Shown here piece after piece: positions 43,702-55,742 of a DNA stretch of 64,000 bases. Positions within the stretch are counted from its first letter, which is position 1. Each line of letters opens with the position of its first letter. The stretch lies in assembly GCA_023897205.1 (NCBI GenBank), contig JAHWDD010000002.1:2976001-3040000 (forward strand), given 5' to 3'. Under the pieces are notes generated by a model, which worked only from the letters and a program-made list of their open reading frames with translations, ran no database searches and had not been told where the DNA came from. Source of the stretch: Exophiala sp. HKRS030 (taxonomy: Eukaryota; Ascomycota; Eurotiomycetes; Chaetothyriales; Herpotrichiellaceae). A program made the position numbers and the translations under genes.

Positions 43702-44041
43702 GACAATGGGAAGGCAGAATGCGAATGCGAATGCGAATTGTAATGGTGAATGTCATCACGACTGCATAACATCACCTCTTTTTTTTCTTCTTCTTCCCCA
43801 TAGTTGAATATCTCATCTCCTTTCGGGTTTGAATGTTGAAAGTAGGATCAACTCGTCTCATACATGATGCATGTCACATACAAATTTCATGACCGGTTCA
43901 GGCTACGACGGGGAAAAAAACAGAGCCCATTCCGTCCCAAATGCAAGATGAGAGGGGTCATTCTTGTCAAACAACATCCCGACCTTCCTTCCGCTCATGA
44001 TTCCCTCGAGTAGACCCGACCTTTGCAAAGTCAGCCCCCTC
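43702..44041. other. convergent intergenic stretch
   Basis: 3' flanks of the GST and nucleoside hydrolase genes. GCGAATGCGAATGCGAAT near 43722 is a short tandem, followed by a CTTTTTTTTCTTCTTC pyrimidine run. No gene seen. Confidence 0.45.
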
Positions 44042-45355
44042 TCAAGTCTCTGGCCCGAATACAGTATCGAGCAAATACTTGGCCGCGAGGTCCCTCCCCG
44101 GACTTTCCATCATCCGGTAGATCCTGTTGCCGGACTTGTTCCCCAGCCAGTTCCCCCGGTCGTGGGGGGCCTCGCCGTCGCTGTCCCTCCGTTTCCTGGG
44201 CCGCTTGTCCCCCACCGTCATGCCCCTCGACCACTGGGCCGCCGTCTCGACCCGGATGTCCTCGGGGCTGCGCGGACTGGCCCGCCACCGGGGGTCGTCG
44301 CGGGTGAGCACGTACCACACGCACAGGGGGTCGTGGAGGGCCAGCGCCGCCCCGTCCCCCTCGTGGCCCGTGTGGAGCCGCTCCATCTTGTCCAGCATCG
44401 GGGTCATGAAGGCCGTCATCCACTGGGCCAGGGGGCTCCCCCGCCCGGCGGGACCCGCCGCCCGGGCGTTGAAGTCCCTCCGGCTGAGCGTGTGGGACTC
44501 GGTGATGTCCAGGCTCATGAGGACGAGCCTGAGCTGTCCCGGCAGCCCCGCCGGGTACGGGGCCAGGTGCTGCGACGGCTCGCCCTCGATGGGGACCGGC
44601 ATGGTCGAGCTCGGCCGGGGGGAGGTCAGGGCGTAGACGCGGGCGGCGGCGAACGGGTCGGCGTACACGTTGAACTCGGCCACGGGCGTGACGTTGCCGA
44701 TGCCGTCGACCGTGCCGCCCATGGCCACGACCTCCCTGCACCGGAGGAACGTCTCCGGGTCCTCGGCGGCCGCGAGCGCAAAGTTGGTCAGGGGCCCCAC
44801 GCCGACGAGCGTGACCGTGCCCGGCTCGTTCTCCCGCAGGAGCCTCAGGATCTCCTTGTGCGCCGGCGACGGGCTCGGGGTGAACGACTTGGCCGGGCCG
44901 TCGACGTCGACCTCCGCCGTCGACCTGGCCTGCCTGGTCAGGTCGTCGTCGGGCGGCGGCCGTTCAAACAGGTTCCTCCAGTCCTCCACCGGCGAGAAGT
45001 GGGGGTGGCTGTCGTGCACCCCGGCCAGGCCGTCGACGCCGTGGAAGTAGTCCGCGGACTCGGTCGTCTCCTGGAGCGGTGCGTCGGCGCCGATGGCGAC
45101 GATGGGCTTGTGCTTGGTGATGCCTTCGAACCCGAGGGGCATGCCCTGCTCCTTTCTCCACTCCAGCTCCTTTTCCAGCACGTGGAAGATGGCCACGACG
45201 TTGCGGAGGCAACTCCTCACGTCCACGTTGCCGTGCGTCACCGACACGAGGAGCACCTCGAGATCCTCGGCCTTTGTGGCAAAGGCGAGCAACATGGCCA
45301 GGACATCGTCGCACCCGGGGTCCGTGTCGATGATGACACGGTTTTTTGCAGGCAT
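44042..45355 (-). CDS. inosine-uridine preferring nucleoside hydrolase
   Basis: A single-exon gene of 437 aa starting MPAKNRVIIDTDPGCDDVLAMLLAF. DTDPGCDD is the Ca2+-binding signature of the family; TLVGVGPLTNFALAAAEDP, VVAMGGT, AEFNVYADPFAA and HDPLCVWYVL are further conserved blocks. The enzyme splits ribonucleosides into base and ribose in the cytosol (purine/pyrimidine salvage). It is longer than the ~320-aa microbial enzymes because of inserts between the blocks (about residues 60-165 and 345-405). The gene is strikingly GC-rich (46 of 60 bases at 44521-44580 by hand count) compared with its neighbours. The ATG at 45355 is the only one before the first motif. Confidence 0.92.
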   Translation of the reverse strand: MPAKNRVIIDTDPGCDDVLAMLLAFATKAEDLEVLLVSVTHGNVDVRSCLRNVVAIFHVLEKELEWRKEQGMPLGFEGITKHKPIVAIGADAPLQETTESADYFHGVDGLAGVHDSHPHFSPVEDWRNLFERPPPDDDLTRQARSTAEVDVDGPAKSFTPSPSPAHKEILRLLRENEPGTVTLVGVGPLTNFALAAAEDPETFLRCREVVAMGGTVDGIGNVTPVAEFNVYADPFAAARVYALTSPRPSSTMPVPIEGEPSQHLAPYPAGLPGQLRLVLMSLDITESHTLSRRDFNARAAGPAGRGSPLAQWMTAFMTPMLDKMERLHTGHEGDGAALALHDPLCVWYVLTRDDPRWRASPRSPEDIRVETAAQWSRGMTVGDKRPRKRRDSDGEAPHDRGNWLGNKSGNRIYRMMESPGRDLAAKYLLDTVFGPET

Positions 45356-45402
45356 GGTTGGTTGGTTGGCTGGCTGATTGATTGATTGATCGATCGGTTG
45401 AT
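45356..45402. repeat. tetranucleotide repeat abutting the nucleoside hydrolase start
   Basis: Imperfect 4-base units (GGTT/GGCT/GATT/GATC) run for about 47 bases immediately upstream of the ATG, so they would be in its mRNA leader. Confidence 0.8.
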
Positions 45403-46265
45403 CAAGCAATCGATCAAGCTTTCTTGGGTGGTGGCGGCGGAGATATTTCTGTCACAGGTGGTCCTGATATCCTAGAGTCTCGTAGATAAGTCACTTGTCG
45501 ACGATGCAAACTTTCTTCACCGCCGATACCTGCCTAGGTGTTCGGAAGTAGAATAGGTTACAACGAACAAGTCAGTCAAGTGCAGTTGCAAATGAAACTT
45601 GACTCGGGAAGTCGACCAGATCTCACTTTTGAGGTTTGTGAAATCATTTGTGGAGCGTCGTCGTACTGAGTGACACTTCGTAATCCTCGTAGTCACAAAC
45701 AAAACCGAGTGCCACGGAATGCGGAAAAATACTATGTCCGGTAACCGAGTTTCTTCTCCTCGACAAGCAACGGACGGAGTACTACGAGTACATATTGATA
45801 AACACGAATACTCCGTAGTCATAAGAGAGTCAATCACTGCAATCCGAATGGAAACAATCGTAGGTGTCCTCTAGTTTCACATTTTGAGCATCATTTTTGA
45901 ATCTTTTGAATCTATTGACTTATTCTTCTCTTTTCTGTCATTCTGTTCATACACCAAAAATTGTCAGGCACTGTGCAAAACTATCTCCGCCTCAGTTAAG
46001 AAGGATCCTCGATTTTCCTGGAACGCTCAGTATGCTGTTAAAATGCCACATGATTGTTCTTGCCAGGGACTTTACTCGCCCCGCGGAAAGAAATTTTGTG
46101 ATTGGGGTGGTCCTGTTTCGAGTTTCCTACTTGAGGAACAATGCCCGTTTTGCGTTCTTCATGTTCTGCATGATCTCGTACGCATCATCATTATATGCTC
46201 ACGCGTGTGGATTCTTCTGCGCCTTCGTGTAGGAGGAGTAGTTGTGAGGCGAGATGGTTTGTCGC
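45356..46265. other. intergenic upstream of the nucleoside hydrolase
   Basis: Begins with a tetranucleotide array (separate entry). Carries ACGGAGTACTACGAGTAC near 45774 and TACTCCGTA at 45809-45817. A 152-codon frame on the + strand (45884-46342) overlaps the end of the SURF4 gene and has no recognisable domain, so it is not called. Confidence 0.45.
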
Positions 46266-47385
<1,120 letters not shown>

Positions 47386-48345
47386 GGTGGGAAGGGCTGT
47401 GTCGTCCGGAAGATCAAGGATGAGCTCTCGGTCGGTGGTGGCGGTGGTGGTAGTACGGGAGTGAATGGAGTGATGGTTCCAAGGGGAGGGAAAGAGTCGA
47501 ACTGATCAAGGAGAAGAGAAGAAAGGGAGAAATTGCGTGGGGCGGACAAGTGTTTATTCGAATGCTGTCAAGTGTGAGATTGTATTATTGACCAGTGGCC
47601 CGGATTAATCACGATGAGATTCGCGTTTTGTAGTGGGAGCGCGAGGACCTTTTTTTGAGACTGATGACACTTTATTATTATGGGCTGTGGGTGCGCGCAC
47701 AGTTCTCTCTCTCTCTCTGTGCTCTCTCTATTCTTAACACGCTGGCCGTACCAAAACCTGCAGCTGCCGCCCCTCTGCCCATCTCCTGCCAATCACACAT
47801 CACCACAATCCCCTGAGACTGAGCCCCTTTAGCTAGACTTCTCTACAGCCACTTTCTCTCCTAACACGTCGATCCGAAGTTACCATCAGCTTGGTAGACT
47901 GTCTGACTGTGACCGCAACGCAAATCCGTATGTCATCGGAGCTGCGACATATCTATTCCTACGTTTCTATTCCTACGAATCACATCAAGTAGAAACAAAG
48001 TGCGGGAACCGAACATGATTTGGATGATTTTCTTTCTTTTTTTAATATTTTCGTTGTTAGTCTGCCATGCCCCTGGGAGTACAAATTGGGTGTCTTAGGT
48101 ACAAAAACTCCGGTCCCAGACCCTTTTTCTCTTGCCTTGCAACATCGACCAGTGTCGATGTGCTGTGTGCTAATCAAACAAATGCTCTCTTCTGAGAGCT
48201 GATAGAAAAGAAGAGAAATCAGCACTCGTAGCGCTAACCGTGTGGTGTCGGAAGACGTAGAAGAAGTGTTACCACTGCCATTTGCATCGTCTCGTCCAAA
48301 CTCTCAAGCCTCCCACTCAGCGTCCTTCAGTAACGGGTCGGCTTT
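47386..48345. other. intergenic, no gene seen
   Basis: Contains a CTCTCTCTCTCTC run near 47705 and CTATTCCTACGTTTCTATTCCTACG near 47952. CCACCACCGCCACCACC on the minus strand near 47440 is probably leader of the SURF4 gene. Short frames show no family. Confidence 0.4.
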
Positions 48346-49746
48346 CTAAGCTTCCCAGTCATCGTCCTTGAAGTCGGATGGGTGTGCCGACGGCGCAAAA
48401 GATTGGAATCGATTTGCAGCGCCATTAGTCACCAAATTGTGAACAGTGGTTGTCGGTCGTACAGGTGAGGAGCTTTTTCCATTTGCCTTCTTCTTTCCTT
48501 TCTTGGATGTGACGGCTTCCCATTGCTCTTCTTTCGCCAGCTCAGTGGCCCACTTGTCTTGCTCCTCTTCGTTCACTTCGTCTGCCCAGCTGGATTGAGT
48601 CCCAAGTCGTGGACGTTCTGCCTTCTCGCGTCCTGATGCGCCCAGAGCGGCAGTCTTGCCCTGGCCTTCTTCTTGTCGGACTGCATTGACGGTCGCTGCT
48701 GCGGGTACAGATTTTGTGATATCTGACAGTGGCTCGGAAGTGACTGCGCCGTTCACGTGTGAGGCAGGCTCATTTGATTCCTCAAAAGTATCGAGTAATG
48801 GCGCTGCCCCGCCCTGGGAGGGTTTGGAAGATGCTTCTGCTGATGAAGACAGCATTCCTTGCTGCCACGCATTCTGTTGAGCAGTGAATGAGTTTGCTTT
48901 TGACTGGTTGGAGGTGCCCTCCGCCATGCGTGCAGTTCTCAACTGGTTCTGCTTCTTCGTTTCCTGAATCCGGTTGGATTCCTCCATGCGGGCTTTCTCC
49001 TCAGCTTTCTTAGCTTGTCGTTGGCGTTGTTTCTTGGACAAGACCGGCTCAAATGCCTTGGCAATGGGTTTGGTGACGTTCTTTGCCACAGCGTCCTTGA
49101 CGTTTGTCAATCGCAGGCTTGTCGGCTTCGCAGCTGGTGCCTCTAGCATATCTGACACATCTCCAGATGCTTTTGGTGCACCCGTTGATGCTGGAGAAGA
49201 CGAAGGTTCAGGCTCTGGCACTGCATCATCATCTGTCTTGTGTCCGTTTTCGACAGCCACGTCAGTCGCAAGAGCATGCGCATCATTCTGCTTGGTCTCC
49301 GAGGCCTTTCTTGTAGCTCGGCGTTCCTTCTTGCTAGGCCCTTGCGCTTTGGCTGGCTCTAGTTTTGTACCAGCCTGAGCCTTGGAGAGCTGTTGCGCAA
49401 ACTCCCTGTTAGTCATTCCATCATCCTCTTCCTTAGGTAGCTCTACCAGTCCGCTGTGCGCTGTCTGTGCTTCAAAAGGTGTAGTTGTGACTTTCCTCCT
49501 CTTATTTGCTTTGTCCTCTGCACCACTTGTTGGTGTAGCTGTGCCACTATTGCCAGGCTCAAGTCGACCGGTTTGCTGTCGCTTGGTTCTCTGCCGTTTA
49601 TTGGCTTGTCTCTGCGACGTTTCGACCGACTCAGATCTCGCTGCGGTATGTCCTATGAGTTTGTTGAACAATTCTGGATTGTAATGTCTTGTGAGTGCTG
49701 CAGCGACTGCGAGCAGCGCAAGCCAAGAGGCAGCAGTTGACCACAT
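48346..49746 (-). CDS. fungal protein with N-terminal membrane anchor, low-complexity body
   Basis: A frame of 466 aa. The ATG at 49746 (MWSTAASWLALLAVAAAL) starts a single membrane-anchor or signal-anchor segment of about 18 residues and is the first ATG in the frame. The rest is Lys/Glu/Ala/Ser-rich. It has a helical charged stretch (SKKQRQRQAKKAEEKARMEE, about residue 270) and a C-terminal WEAVTSKKGKKK followed by a short DDDWEA tail. No enzymatic domain is visible. The order of anchor, charged coil and basic C-terminus resembles ER-anchored or ribosome/RNA-associated proteins, but that is only a likeness. Function unknown. Confidence 0.75.
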   Translation of the reverse strand: MWSTAASWLALLAVAAALTRHYNPELFNKLIGHTAARSESVETSQRQANKRQRTKRQQTGRLEPGNSGTATPTSGAEDKANKRRKVTTTPFEAQTAHSGLVELPKEEDDGMTNREFAQQLSKAQAGTKLEPAKAQGPSKKERRATRKASETKQNDAHALATDVAVENGHKTDDDAVPEPEPSSSPASTGAPKASGDVSDMLEAPAAKPTSLRLTNVKDAVAKNVTKPIAKAFEPVLSKKQRQRQAKKAEEKARMEESNRIQETKKQNQLRTARMAEGTSNQSKANSFTAQQNAWQQGMLSSSAEASSKPSQGGAAPLLDTFEESNEPASHVNGAVTSEPLSDITKSVPAAATVNAVRQEEGQGKTAALGASGREKAERPRLGTQSSWADEVNEEEQDKWATELAKEEQWEAVTSKKGKKKANGKSSSPVRPTTTVHNLVTNGAANRFQSFAPSAHPSDFKDDDWEA

Positions 49747-51715
49747 CTTAGGTGACGCCAGATCGATAATGTCTACAGCCAACAGCAAAATGTGTCTATA
49801 TTTGATAGATCGGTGCCAACCTCTGATCTGATCAAGGAGGCTCTTTGTGGTGATCAGCGCAGCCAAGCAAGGGATAGTATCGTGGCAAGCTTGGACCGAG
49901 AGCCAAACGGCTCACAAGTATTAGGAGTGTCGGCGGGAATATCAGGTGGCCGGTGCGGTGCTTGACCAAGAATTCGCGAGGATGTCGTGGGCGTGAGTTG
50001 GTGAAGATATAGAGATTCTTTGCGTGTTGATCGAAATGTCTGAGGACCTTTTGAGGACCTTCCAACAGTTCGATCTACGACGCGAACCAAGCAGCCGACG
50101 AGTTAAAATGGAGGGCAACCCAGTGGAACTGCGCGACGATCCACGTAGCTCTCCAGGCTGAATCAGGACTTGGTGAAATTGTTTGTTCAACCAGAGAAGG
50201 GTGTTGTGTGCGTGGACTGGTTCACTGCCGCGTAAGACAAGGTTAAGTGCGGCCAGGTCAGGTCAGGTATCTGTGACGGCAAGGTGGGGAATTCCAAGTG
50301 TCTGATGAGGGTGAAGTGACAGACAAGAGAAGGGGTTCCACTCGCTTGTTGGGAATGTATTTGTACAGTACGGAGCACGTACTCTGGAAGTTGGTGGAAC
50401 GATGTTCAAGCTGCGGGAGGAATAAAGGTTGGTTTATGAGAGAAGAAAACAAACGCGACAAATGGTTTTAGACCCTTTTTGAAGGGTCTATAAGGTGAAG
50501 AGTGAAGAAATGGTACTGAACATTATTACGGAGTTGATAGGAAAGGGAACCAGCAGTTGTTGACAGAGTGGTTGATTCTCTTTTAACTGGATGTCACCCT
50601 CATCACCCTCTGTTTTCTCCAAGGGGATTAGCGTGTCGCGGCTCCTCCTTACCTTGCCCTAGGGCCCCTGTACCAAATTTGAGGCCCTTGTTAGGCTGCT
50701 TTTCTCCGCACTCGCCATCTCCAATCATCCACCACCGGCGCCTGGAAGGGGTTGCCTAGGGAGCCTTCGATAGGCAGGCCACGCCCATCTCATCTCACAA
50801 AGAAGCCCCGTGCATCACCCCAAGTGGCTACGATCCCTGCCCGCCACGCACTGAAATCACGCCCAACCAGCATCGAATTTGTGTCTTCTTTCCATGTGGG
50901 AATGTTCTGTCAAAAATAATACCGATTTTATCAGGTCTACGGCCAAGCCTGCGAAACCAAGACAAAGTGACACGGCGCAGGGAGTAGTCTGCATTATCTG
51001 CGACAGGTTGTGTCCTGCTTTACAAAAGTGGTCGCCGACTTGGGATGAATGATCTTTTTGTCACTCGGTAAATGGTGACGGAGTTGACTCAGTAAATTCA
51101 AAAAATCAATACCATACAACTTCAAGGTCCACCGAGGAGGGATCGCCAGTGGCTTGCCAATATCTTCAGGCTGAAAGCGGGTGAGGCTCCCGGCAAAGGT
51201 AGCCGTGTCAGTCGATCAGATACCCAATCACCAAATACTACTCCTCAAAGTCATGGTTAAGCGAAATGCAGGTGGAATCTCGGCGTCATGGATTTGGACA
51301 AAAGTGAATACCTGTCTAGGTACTCCGTACGGAGTATGTACTATACTCGTAGGTGAGGACACATCTATATGACCACACCCCGATTCTCTCCTTGTACTCC
51401 TTCTCAGTGACCCTGAACATTCCCCCTGGTGAATCGATCCATCTGTATACGGCTTCTCATGCTCCTGAGACCGCTGAATGCATGCTGACTGTATAAATGC
51501 CGATTTCAAACACCCTGAAACGCTTCTACAATGGCCCAAACTCCTTGCTGCAAATATGGCAAATTCATTCAATCATCAATCTCATAGTGACCAAAAACAA
51601 ATCAAGAATCTTTCGAATAGCCCAGTCTGCTGGAAGCAGCTCGTGTCGTTGTCAAAGGATTCACAAGCCATGCAAGAATGACTTGCTTTGGAGTGTTGAC
51701 TCGTGACCTGGATTT
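49747..51715. other. 2-kb intergenic stretch
   Basis: Short frames show no family. The stretch carries GTACAGTACGGAGCACG near 50365, AGACCCTTTTTGAAGGGTCT (a 9-bp inverted repeat) near 50471, and the palindrome at 51321-51336. Nothing else is recognised. Confidence 0.45.
51321..51336. repeat. perfect 16-bp palindrome TACTCCGTACGGAGTA
   Basis: Two copies of the dispersed TACTCCGTA word overlap head to head to form a perfect palindrome. Single copies of the word recur elsewhere in the window (896, 9785, 10321, 45809, 53530), always outside genes. Confidence 0.85.
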
Positions 51716-52987
51716 TCACCAGACGGTCGGTTTGTTAGGAACAATATAGTGAAATTGCCAACTTCCTCTCCTTTTCAGGACAAATAGGTCATCCACGACA
51801 GATGGGCGTGGGTGAACAGGAGGTGGCCTGATGACAGGATCCGACATATGCTTGACTCTCGTTATACTGGTGACTTCTGGGCCCTCTTCATCACCCTCAT
51901 CGAGGCTGCAGGCTTCGTCCATGTCGCTGATGATGCTTTGCATACTTGCGGTGTCTTTGTCAACACCCACTGCGTCCAGCTGCTGGACTGATCGTGTCAT
52001 CCTCAAGGGAGGCTCTTCGTAGTCCTCGTCAAAGAAGGTGCGTGCCTTTGTCCCGCCAAGGAGTGCCATTGGCCATCGCCATTCTGGTTCCTCTGTCGCT
52101 TGTTTCCTACCCATCATCACGTCGCCTGATGGTGGACCCAGTAGCATCCAGCGAGCGTCGGCACTTGTGGCTGGTAGTTGGGACACTATAGGAGGGTGTA
52201 AGTCGTTGACTTCTGGGTTTCTACCTCTCTGATAATCATAGCCTTCGCTGGTTGTGGTTTCGGCTCTTTTTCGCTGCTGGGTCGAGACCTGGCCTCCACT
52301 ACCCTCGTTATGAGCACTTGATACTGCACGATTCCACAATCCTTTCATCTTTGCGCCAAACCCAAACAAATCTTCATCCTCACGGTTGTACTTTTTCCAG
52401 TTCCATCCTTCGGGATGCAGATTTACAATCAGAGAGTCTTTGATATATCCGTACGCACTTGACAGGTGCCGCTCCTTGAAAGGCCTACTTGGGGCATTGG
52501 ATGCTTTGTCACTCGTGCTTTGTGTGTCAGACACTGTGGTCGCGGTTGCACTGGGAGGCGGTCGTGTTGAGGATAACGTAGGTTGTGTGGACACTTGTGA
52601 TGACATTGTAGGCTGCGATTGTAGCCGTGGATGGTCAGGCTCCGCCTCTGCTTCGGTCTCGTCTGACTCTTTCGCCTTCTTCGCCATGTGCTTCTGATAT
52701 TTCCGCAATAGTGTATCGCCCTTCCAACCTTTTGGCGGACCAGGGCCCAGCATTAACTCATACGCCCACGCTTCATTGGTCTCGAAGGCTCTGGGCTGGG
52801 TCACGGGTCTTGGTTGTGTGGTTACTATATCCGTCTGCGGTGCCTTTGCCGCTCTAGCCTCCTGTTTTCTTTTGCGTTTGTGTTGAAATTCTAGGCATGG
52901 CGTGAGTGAAATGTAGTAGAAGCATGCGGACTGTACCCCTCGCAGGAACCAATGTCCGGGCTCCGCAGGATGCGTTCCTGAAGCCAT
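51716..52987 (-). CDS. fungal hypothetical protein with N-terminal hydrophobic Cys segment
   Basis: A single-exon gene of 423 aa, with its ATG at 52987. After a short leader, RGVQSACFYYISLTPCLEF forms one hydrophobic stretch with two Cys, directly followed by HKRKRKQEARAAK; this suggests a membrane-associated or palmitoylated anchor with a basic cytosolic flank. The middle has SYEL-like ETNEAWAYELMLGPGPPKGWKG and SAYGYIKDSLIVNLHPEGWNW blocks that look conserved rather than random, separated by Ser/Thr-rich linkers. The family is unknown to me, but such HRKRK-after-hydrophobic proteins occur in many ascomycetes. Confidence 0.78.
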   Translation of the reverse strand: MASGTHPAEPGHWFLRGVQSACFYYISLTPCLEFQHKRKRKQEARAAKAPQTDIVTTQPRPVTQPRAFETNEAWAYELMLGPGPPKGWKGDTLLRKYQKHMAKKAKESDETEAEAEPDHPRLQSQPTMSSQVSTQPTLSSTRPPPSATATTVSDTQSTSDKASNAPSRPFKERHLSSAYGYIKDSLIVNLHPEGWNWKKYNREDEDLFGFGAKMKGLWNRAVSSAHNEGSGGQVSTQQRKRAETTTSEGYDYQRGRNPEVNDLHPPIVSQLPATSADARWMLLGPPSGDVMMGRKQATEEPEWRWPMALLGGTKARTFFDEDYEEPPLRMTRSVQQLDAVGVDKDTASMQSIISDMDEACSLDEGDEEGPEVTSITRVKHMSDPVIRPPPVHPRPSVVDDLFVLKRRGSWQFHYIVPNKPTVW

Positions 52988-53751
52988 TGTTATTTGACCC
53001 TATGAAAAAATGTTCTGCGATCGTGTACGGTGTTCGCGAGAGGAGAGTTGGGCGACGTCTTGGAGGCGTGATCAGAGACAAGCAAGGGAGCAAAACCTCT
53101 CCTATTTAGTACCACTGATGAATTGTGACGATCCATGATGTTGGTGAGCTTTTTGAGGGGAAAGCTACGGCAGGAGGCCGAGACAGTAACGTCCAGCTCT
53201 GCAGATGCCGTATACGAGACAGCAGGAATGAATTGTATCGACACTGGTAGAGTGATATGTGAGTTCGAGAACAGTGACGAGTCGGCAGAAAGATGTAGGA
53301 GCTAAAGGCAAAATGCTTTCAGTCTGACCAAAGCAGAGTTACCGTTTAGGGGACTTTATGACTGTCAGACATGTCTTTTCCCAAGCGTCGACGTACGTGG
53401 CAGAGGGGCACCAATGCACGGGCCTATGCGTTGGTCGTTTCATGATCTTCCATTCAGATGCGCTTAGGATACAAATACACGACGCATTCATATCGACAAG
53501 GATTCTCATATACTTTACAATCCACCATGTACTCCGTAAAGGCTGAGAGACATGCTGTCAGTTCCGGCCCCAGTAACGTCTCCAGTGGAGTCTGTCCGTA
53601 CTCCATCACGCCTAGGGCTCCCCAAGCTACTGCAGTCGACTCCTGAGGCGCAGCAAGGGTCCGGCGACAGCAAGTATTGCAAAACATCAATAACATCGCA
53701 AGGCGGACGACACGAATACATCTTAGATCTAAGAACCAGACACTTGCTCAA
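52988..53751. other. intergenic, no gene seen
   Basis: Upstream of the preceding hypothetical gene. TACTCCGTA occurs at 53530-53538. No convincing frame. Confidence 0.4.
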
Positions 53752-55742
53752 TCATGAAACCACAAACCCCTCATATCCGTCTTGCCTGACCTTCTCGAGT
53801 GTCTTCTTATACCTGGGAATGCCACCGGCATAATTTAGATGCTCGCGTGGCTTGCCTGGTATATTGGCCCCGTTGTACCATGAATCTACCTTACCACGAG
53901 GTGTGTCATTGATAAGCTCAAAGACGAGAGCTCTCCAGTCTTCCTCCGCCTTTCTCTTCGCGTCGATCTTCTTCAATCCCTTGCCTCTCATATCACTAAG
54001 AACACTCGTTATCCAATCACCTTGAATCTCAATGCATGATGGACCGTTCGAGAATGCGGTTGGTGCTTGAGGGCCGTATGTGCTACAGTGACATTAGTGT
54101 CTATTGTTCCAGGCAACCTGATGCTTGTGGAGGCGGCTAGAAAAGACAGGGAGACACTCACAAGAAGAAGTTAGGAAACCTCGCGGTCGATATACCCAAA
54201 TACGTCCACGTGCCTTTAGCCCATTTATCGGTCAATACTTCGCCATCCACACCAGTAATCTTGATGTCTTTCAAACCACCAGTAATGGAATCGAAACCTG
54301 TTGCAAGAGCGACAACATCTAGTTTATGGTATGTACCGTCTTCCTGAATTATACCGTCTGACACAAAGCACTTGATTGGATTATTACGGACGTCAACGAC
54401 ATCGACATTCGGCTGTTGAGGTTTCAGTCAGATCTTTTGCGATAGCAAGATGGATGCTCCGCCATCTCACCTTGTTAAAATGATCATAGAAGTCCTGCTC
54501 CAGGGATAGTCGTTTGCCTCCAAAGAGATGCGGACGCTCCCAAGGTGCGAGTAGTTCTTGCTTTCTTGGATCACGCACACGCTCTCTGACCCGATCTCGC
54601 CAGAAATTGTATGCTATCTGGTTGGCGTCGGCATTACGCGTCATGTCGTAGTAGTTGTTCATCAAGAAGCGAAAGCCACCCTATTAAATCAGTATCAACT
54701 TCCGGGTATCATCGAAATACGCACCATCTTCCATAGCTGCCAGTAAAATTCGTCCCTCTTCTCATCGCTGTCGTCGAAGGTCAAGTTTTCGCGCCACTGA
54801 TACAAAAACCCGTTGTAATAGTTATTGCGCTCCGCGAATCGTGCAGCAAGGCCATCTCGTAATTTCGCCTGCTCCTCTTTTGTCAGGAATTGTTGGTTCA
54901 TTGGACATGCAAAATTCGGCGTTCGCTGCCACATCTCAAGGTGGCCATCTTCCCCAATTTCTCTAGCCCACTATCATGTCCGTTCCGTCAGCCTTGAGGT
55001 CCCGGGAGCGGAATAATAGACGTACCTCCTGAGTGATTTGAACCCCAGTTGCTCCTGTTCCGATAACCGCGACCCGTTTGCCCCTAACATCGACACCCTC
55101 TTTGGGCCAGAAACTCGAATGATGAATAACGCCTCGAAAATCTTCTATACCTTTCCAGTCTGGGATGTACCTCTTTGCTGCGAACCCAGTACACGCCGTC
55201 CAGAACTTTGTCTTGAACACCATCCCAGTATGACAGGTGATGGTCCATAAGCAGCTGCTATCATCCCATCCGGCTGAGACCACTTTACTATTGAACACGC
55301 AATCTTTCTTGATGTGGAGACGGTCTTCGACGTGCTGGAAGTATTCACGCAGCTCGGCGTGGTCTGGATAGTGCGAAGACCACGTCCAATCATTGTAGAC
55401 CTCTGGGATCGAGAGAGCATAGACAGGGTACTGACTGTCGACTCGTGCACCAGGGTATCGATTCCAGTACCAAATACCTCCTAAGTCTGAGCCTGCCTAA
55501 AGTGCAAGATTAGTCCAAATCGAGCCGTGCACTCAGCCACAAAGAATAGATACCTCGACAATTTTCGCTTTGAAGCCTCGTTGTCTCAATTGATGCATCA
55601 AGTAGACAGCAGCGAACCCAGCTCCAACGATAAGCATATCCAGAACTTCGCCTTCGTCAGAGGCACCGTCACGCGTAGAAGCTCCATTCGTGGGGTTCTT
55701 AGCATCTCCATTCACATCTGCGATATCGCGTATGAGCGGCAT
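53752..55742 (-). CDS. flavin monooxygenase, Baeyer-Villiger type
   Basis: Six exons (55742-55554, 55496-55026, 54970-54725, 54680-54471, 54412-54162, 54082-53752) encode 565 aa with all joins in frame. The FAD Rossmann motif is LIVGAGFAAVYLMHQL, the NADPH motif is VIGTGATGVQI, and between them sits FRGVIHHSSFWP, which fits the type-I Baeyer-Villiger fingerprint FxGxxxHxxxW. The ATGFD-type block (VALATGFDSITGG) and YGPQAPTAFSNGPSCIE near the end are typical of cyclohexanone-monooxygenase-like fungal enzymes. It inserts oxygen next to a ketone to form an ester or lactone; substrate unknown. No polyketide or terpene gene is beside it, so a catabolic or detoxification role is as likely as metabolite biosynthesis. 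Confidence 0.92.

Noticed and set aside
43964..45385. 473-codon open frame on the + strand
   Set aside because: Antisense shadow of the GC-rich nucleoside hydrolase; Pro/Val/Arg/Gly-rich composition without any domain.
45356..45402. CRISPR-like array
   Set aside because: Only short imperfect tetranucleotide units with no spacers, in a eukaryotic genome.
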